Shown here piece by piece: positions 63,090-64,000 of a DNA stretch of 64,000 bases (positions are counted from its first letter, which is position 1; every line of letters starts with the position of its first letter). A program made the position numbers and the translations under genes. The DNA is taken from positions 3,100,001 through 3,164,000 of the forward strand of contig NZ_AP022567.1 of assembly GCF_010727475.1 (NCBI RefSeq), in the 5' to 3' direction. The notes beneath the pieces were generated by a model, which saw nothing but the letters and a program-made list of their open reading frames with translations, did no database searches and was not told the DNA's origin. This DNA is from Mycolicibacterium mageritense (GTDB taxonomy: Bacteria > Actinomycetota > Actinomycetes > Mycobacteriales > Mycobacteriaceae).

Positions 63090-64000
63090 CAGCTCGCCTT
63101 CCGTTCGATGCAGGCCACCTGGTGGGGGCCGCCGGGGATCCCGGCCAGCCGTACGTCGAGTTGAGGATCTGCGCACGTGTCGACGGCGACCGGACAGCGT
63201 GGGTGAAATGCGCAGCCCGTGGGCGGCGACAGCGGACTGGCGGGTTCGCCTGCCAGCACGGGTGATTCACGGCCGAGGTCGGGGATGGCGTTGACCAGCG
63301 CTTGCGTGTAGGGATGCGAAGGCCGGTTGATGACGTCGTCCGCCGGGCCGATCTCGACGATGCGGCCGAGATACATGACGGCGATTCGATCGGCGACGAC
63401 CCTGGCCACCGACAGATCGTGGGTCACGAAAACCACTGACATGTCGAGCGTTTTGCGTAGGTCGCCGATCAGGTTCAGCACCGACGCGGCCAGGGATACG
63501 TCGAGCGCACTCGTCGGTTCGTCGCACAGCAGCACCGAAGGTGGCACCACGGTGGCCCGGGCCAGAGACACCCGCTGGCGCTGGCCACCGGACAGTTGGC
63601 CCGCGCGGGATCGCGCGATGTCGGCGGGCAGGCCGACCCGATCCAGAACCTCGGCCACCGCGGCCTGGCGTGCACCGCGCGACAGTGAGCTTGCCCGCAG
63701 TCGTTCCGATATGAGCTCGCCCACCGACAACCACGGTGTCAGTGACGCGCCGGCGTCTTGGAAGACCATCTGGGGGCGTCGGGCACCGTTGAGCGTCACC
63801 GAACCCGCGGTCGGTTTCTCCAGTCCCGCGATCACCCGCAACAAGGTCGACTTGCCCGAACCGCTCTCACCGACGAGCGCAACCGACTCGCCACTGTCGA
63901 CGGTGAGCGAAACGCCGCGTAGGGCCTGGAGTTTCCCGCGCCGACCGTTCTTTCGGTCCCGCCGGTGGTGTTTGACGTCGAAGGACTTGGTGATGTCTCG
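63089..64000 (-). CDS. ABC transporter ATPase (DppD/DppF/OppF-type), 5' end outside window
   Basis: About 303 residues are visible and the frame is open to the window edge. Walker A GESGSGKS, signature LSGGQRQR, Walker B VLLCDEPTSALD and switch VFVTHDLSVA are present. The C-terminal oligopeptide-transporter motif with cysteines follows (GCAFHPRCPVAVDTC), a likely Fe-S or metal element of Dpp/Opp ATPases. The gene may continue as a fused DppD-DppF protein, since no second ATPase gene is seen in the operon. It is the first visible gene of the operon. Confidence 0.88.
   Translation of the reverse strand, partial: RDITKSFDVKHHRRDRKNGRRGKLQALRGVSLTVDSGESVALVGESGSGKSTLLRVIAGLEKPTAGSVTLNGARRPQMVFQDAGASLTPWLSVGELISERLRASSLSRGARQAAVAEVLDRVGLPADIARSRAGQLSGGQRQRVSLARATVVPPSVLLCDEPTSALDVSLAASVLNLIGDLRKTLDMSVVFVTHDLSVARVVADRIAVMYLGRIVEIGPADDVINRPSHPYTQALVNAIPDLGRESPVLAGEPASPLSPPTGCAFHPRCPVAVDTCADPQLDVRLAGIPGGPHQVACIERKAS

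Noticed and set aside
60922..63270. Long minus-strand open frame (about 782 codons) across the permease genes
   Set aside because: It is out of frame with the DppB and DppC permeases, which have clear motifs, and its own composition is Arg/Gly-rich shadow coding.
1..64000. CRISPR arrays, insertion sequences, prophage or integrase genes
   Set aside because: No regularly spaced repeats, transposase, integrase or terminal inverted repeats with target duplications were found. The only large direct repeat is the coding duplication in the fused ABC transporter.

Overview
The window is high-GC actinobacterial DNA from a rapidly growing mycobacterium (Mycolicibacterium), judged by eye on gene content. 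It carries LpqH-family lipoproteins, a PE-PPE-domain protein, a WS/DGAT, a CYP164-type P450 and the mycobacterial LigC/PrimC repair set. A gene order matching the Mycobacterium tuberculosis Rv3762c-to-Rv3752c block is present (alkyl sulfatase, FadE36-like phosphotransferase, LapA-like protein, proXVWZ, glycolipid-binding protein, tyrA, Rv3753c-like, tadA, tRNA-Ser). The SGNH hydrolase at 36 kb is very close to, but differs from, the M. smegmatis acyltransferase MsAcT as I remember it. This suggests a relative of M. smegmatis rather than the type strain itself.

Layout. 0-6.7 kb: 3' end of an alkyl sulfatase; an aminophosphonate catabolic operon (FAD amine oxidoreductase, phosphonatase-like HAD hydrolase, MFS importer) with a convergent GntR regulator and a shared palindromic operator; then an SDR and a phosphoglycerate-mutase-like phosphatase. 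6.7-14.6 kb: conserved core with an APH-fold phosphotransferase, the ProXVWZ osmoprotectant importer, TyrA, the TadA pair and tRNA-Ser(CGA). 14.7-15.9 kb: glutamate dehydrogenase. 15.9-25.6 kb: an amine/amino-acid locus in which two Orn/Lys/Arg-type decarboxylase paralogues lie in divergent operons around a TetR regulator; one operon has an amidohydrolase and a TPP-dependent decarboxylase broken by a 14-bp tandem duplication, the other an APC permease and a double-UspA protein. 25.6-29.3 kb: a TetR with two operator palindromes, a flavin/2Fe-2S reductase, a PPOX-type flavoprotein and a WS/DGAT. 29.4-33.7 kb: B12-dependent diol dehydratase (fused large+medium, small) and its reactivase. 33.6-39.7 kb: mostly envelope or secreted products (small secreted protein, PBP lipoprotein, SGNH hydrolase, PE-PPE protein, two LpqH-like lipoproteins) plus a haloalkane dehalogenase. 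39.7-50.5 kb: tgt, CYP164, saccharopine-dehydrogenase-like protein, MFS, CoA-transferase, an amino-acid ABC importer with a doubled binding domain fused to the permease, gluQ and an orphan gene. 50.6-56.6 kb: carboxylesterase, two divergent LigC ligases with PrimC, and a membrane phosphoesterase. 56.6-64 kb: a tightly coupled eight-gene operon (Dpp/Opp-type ABC importer, isochorismatase-like hydrolase, metallo-beta-lactamase lactonase-like enzyme, unknown protein, IPNS-like dioxygenase) that runs off the window.

Most operons are compact, with many 1- or 4-bp stop/start overlaps. Long inverted repeats mark several gene ends, and two of them share flanking sequence. No insertion sequence, prophage, CRISPR array or rRNA gene was seen. 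No gene-free stretch exceeds about 235 bp. The strongest candidates for new biology are the 56.6-64 kb operon, the twin-decarboxylase locus and the doubled-receptor ABC importer. The clearest sequence-level anomaly is the 14-bp duplication that frameshifts the TPP enzyme.
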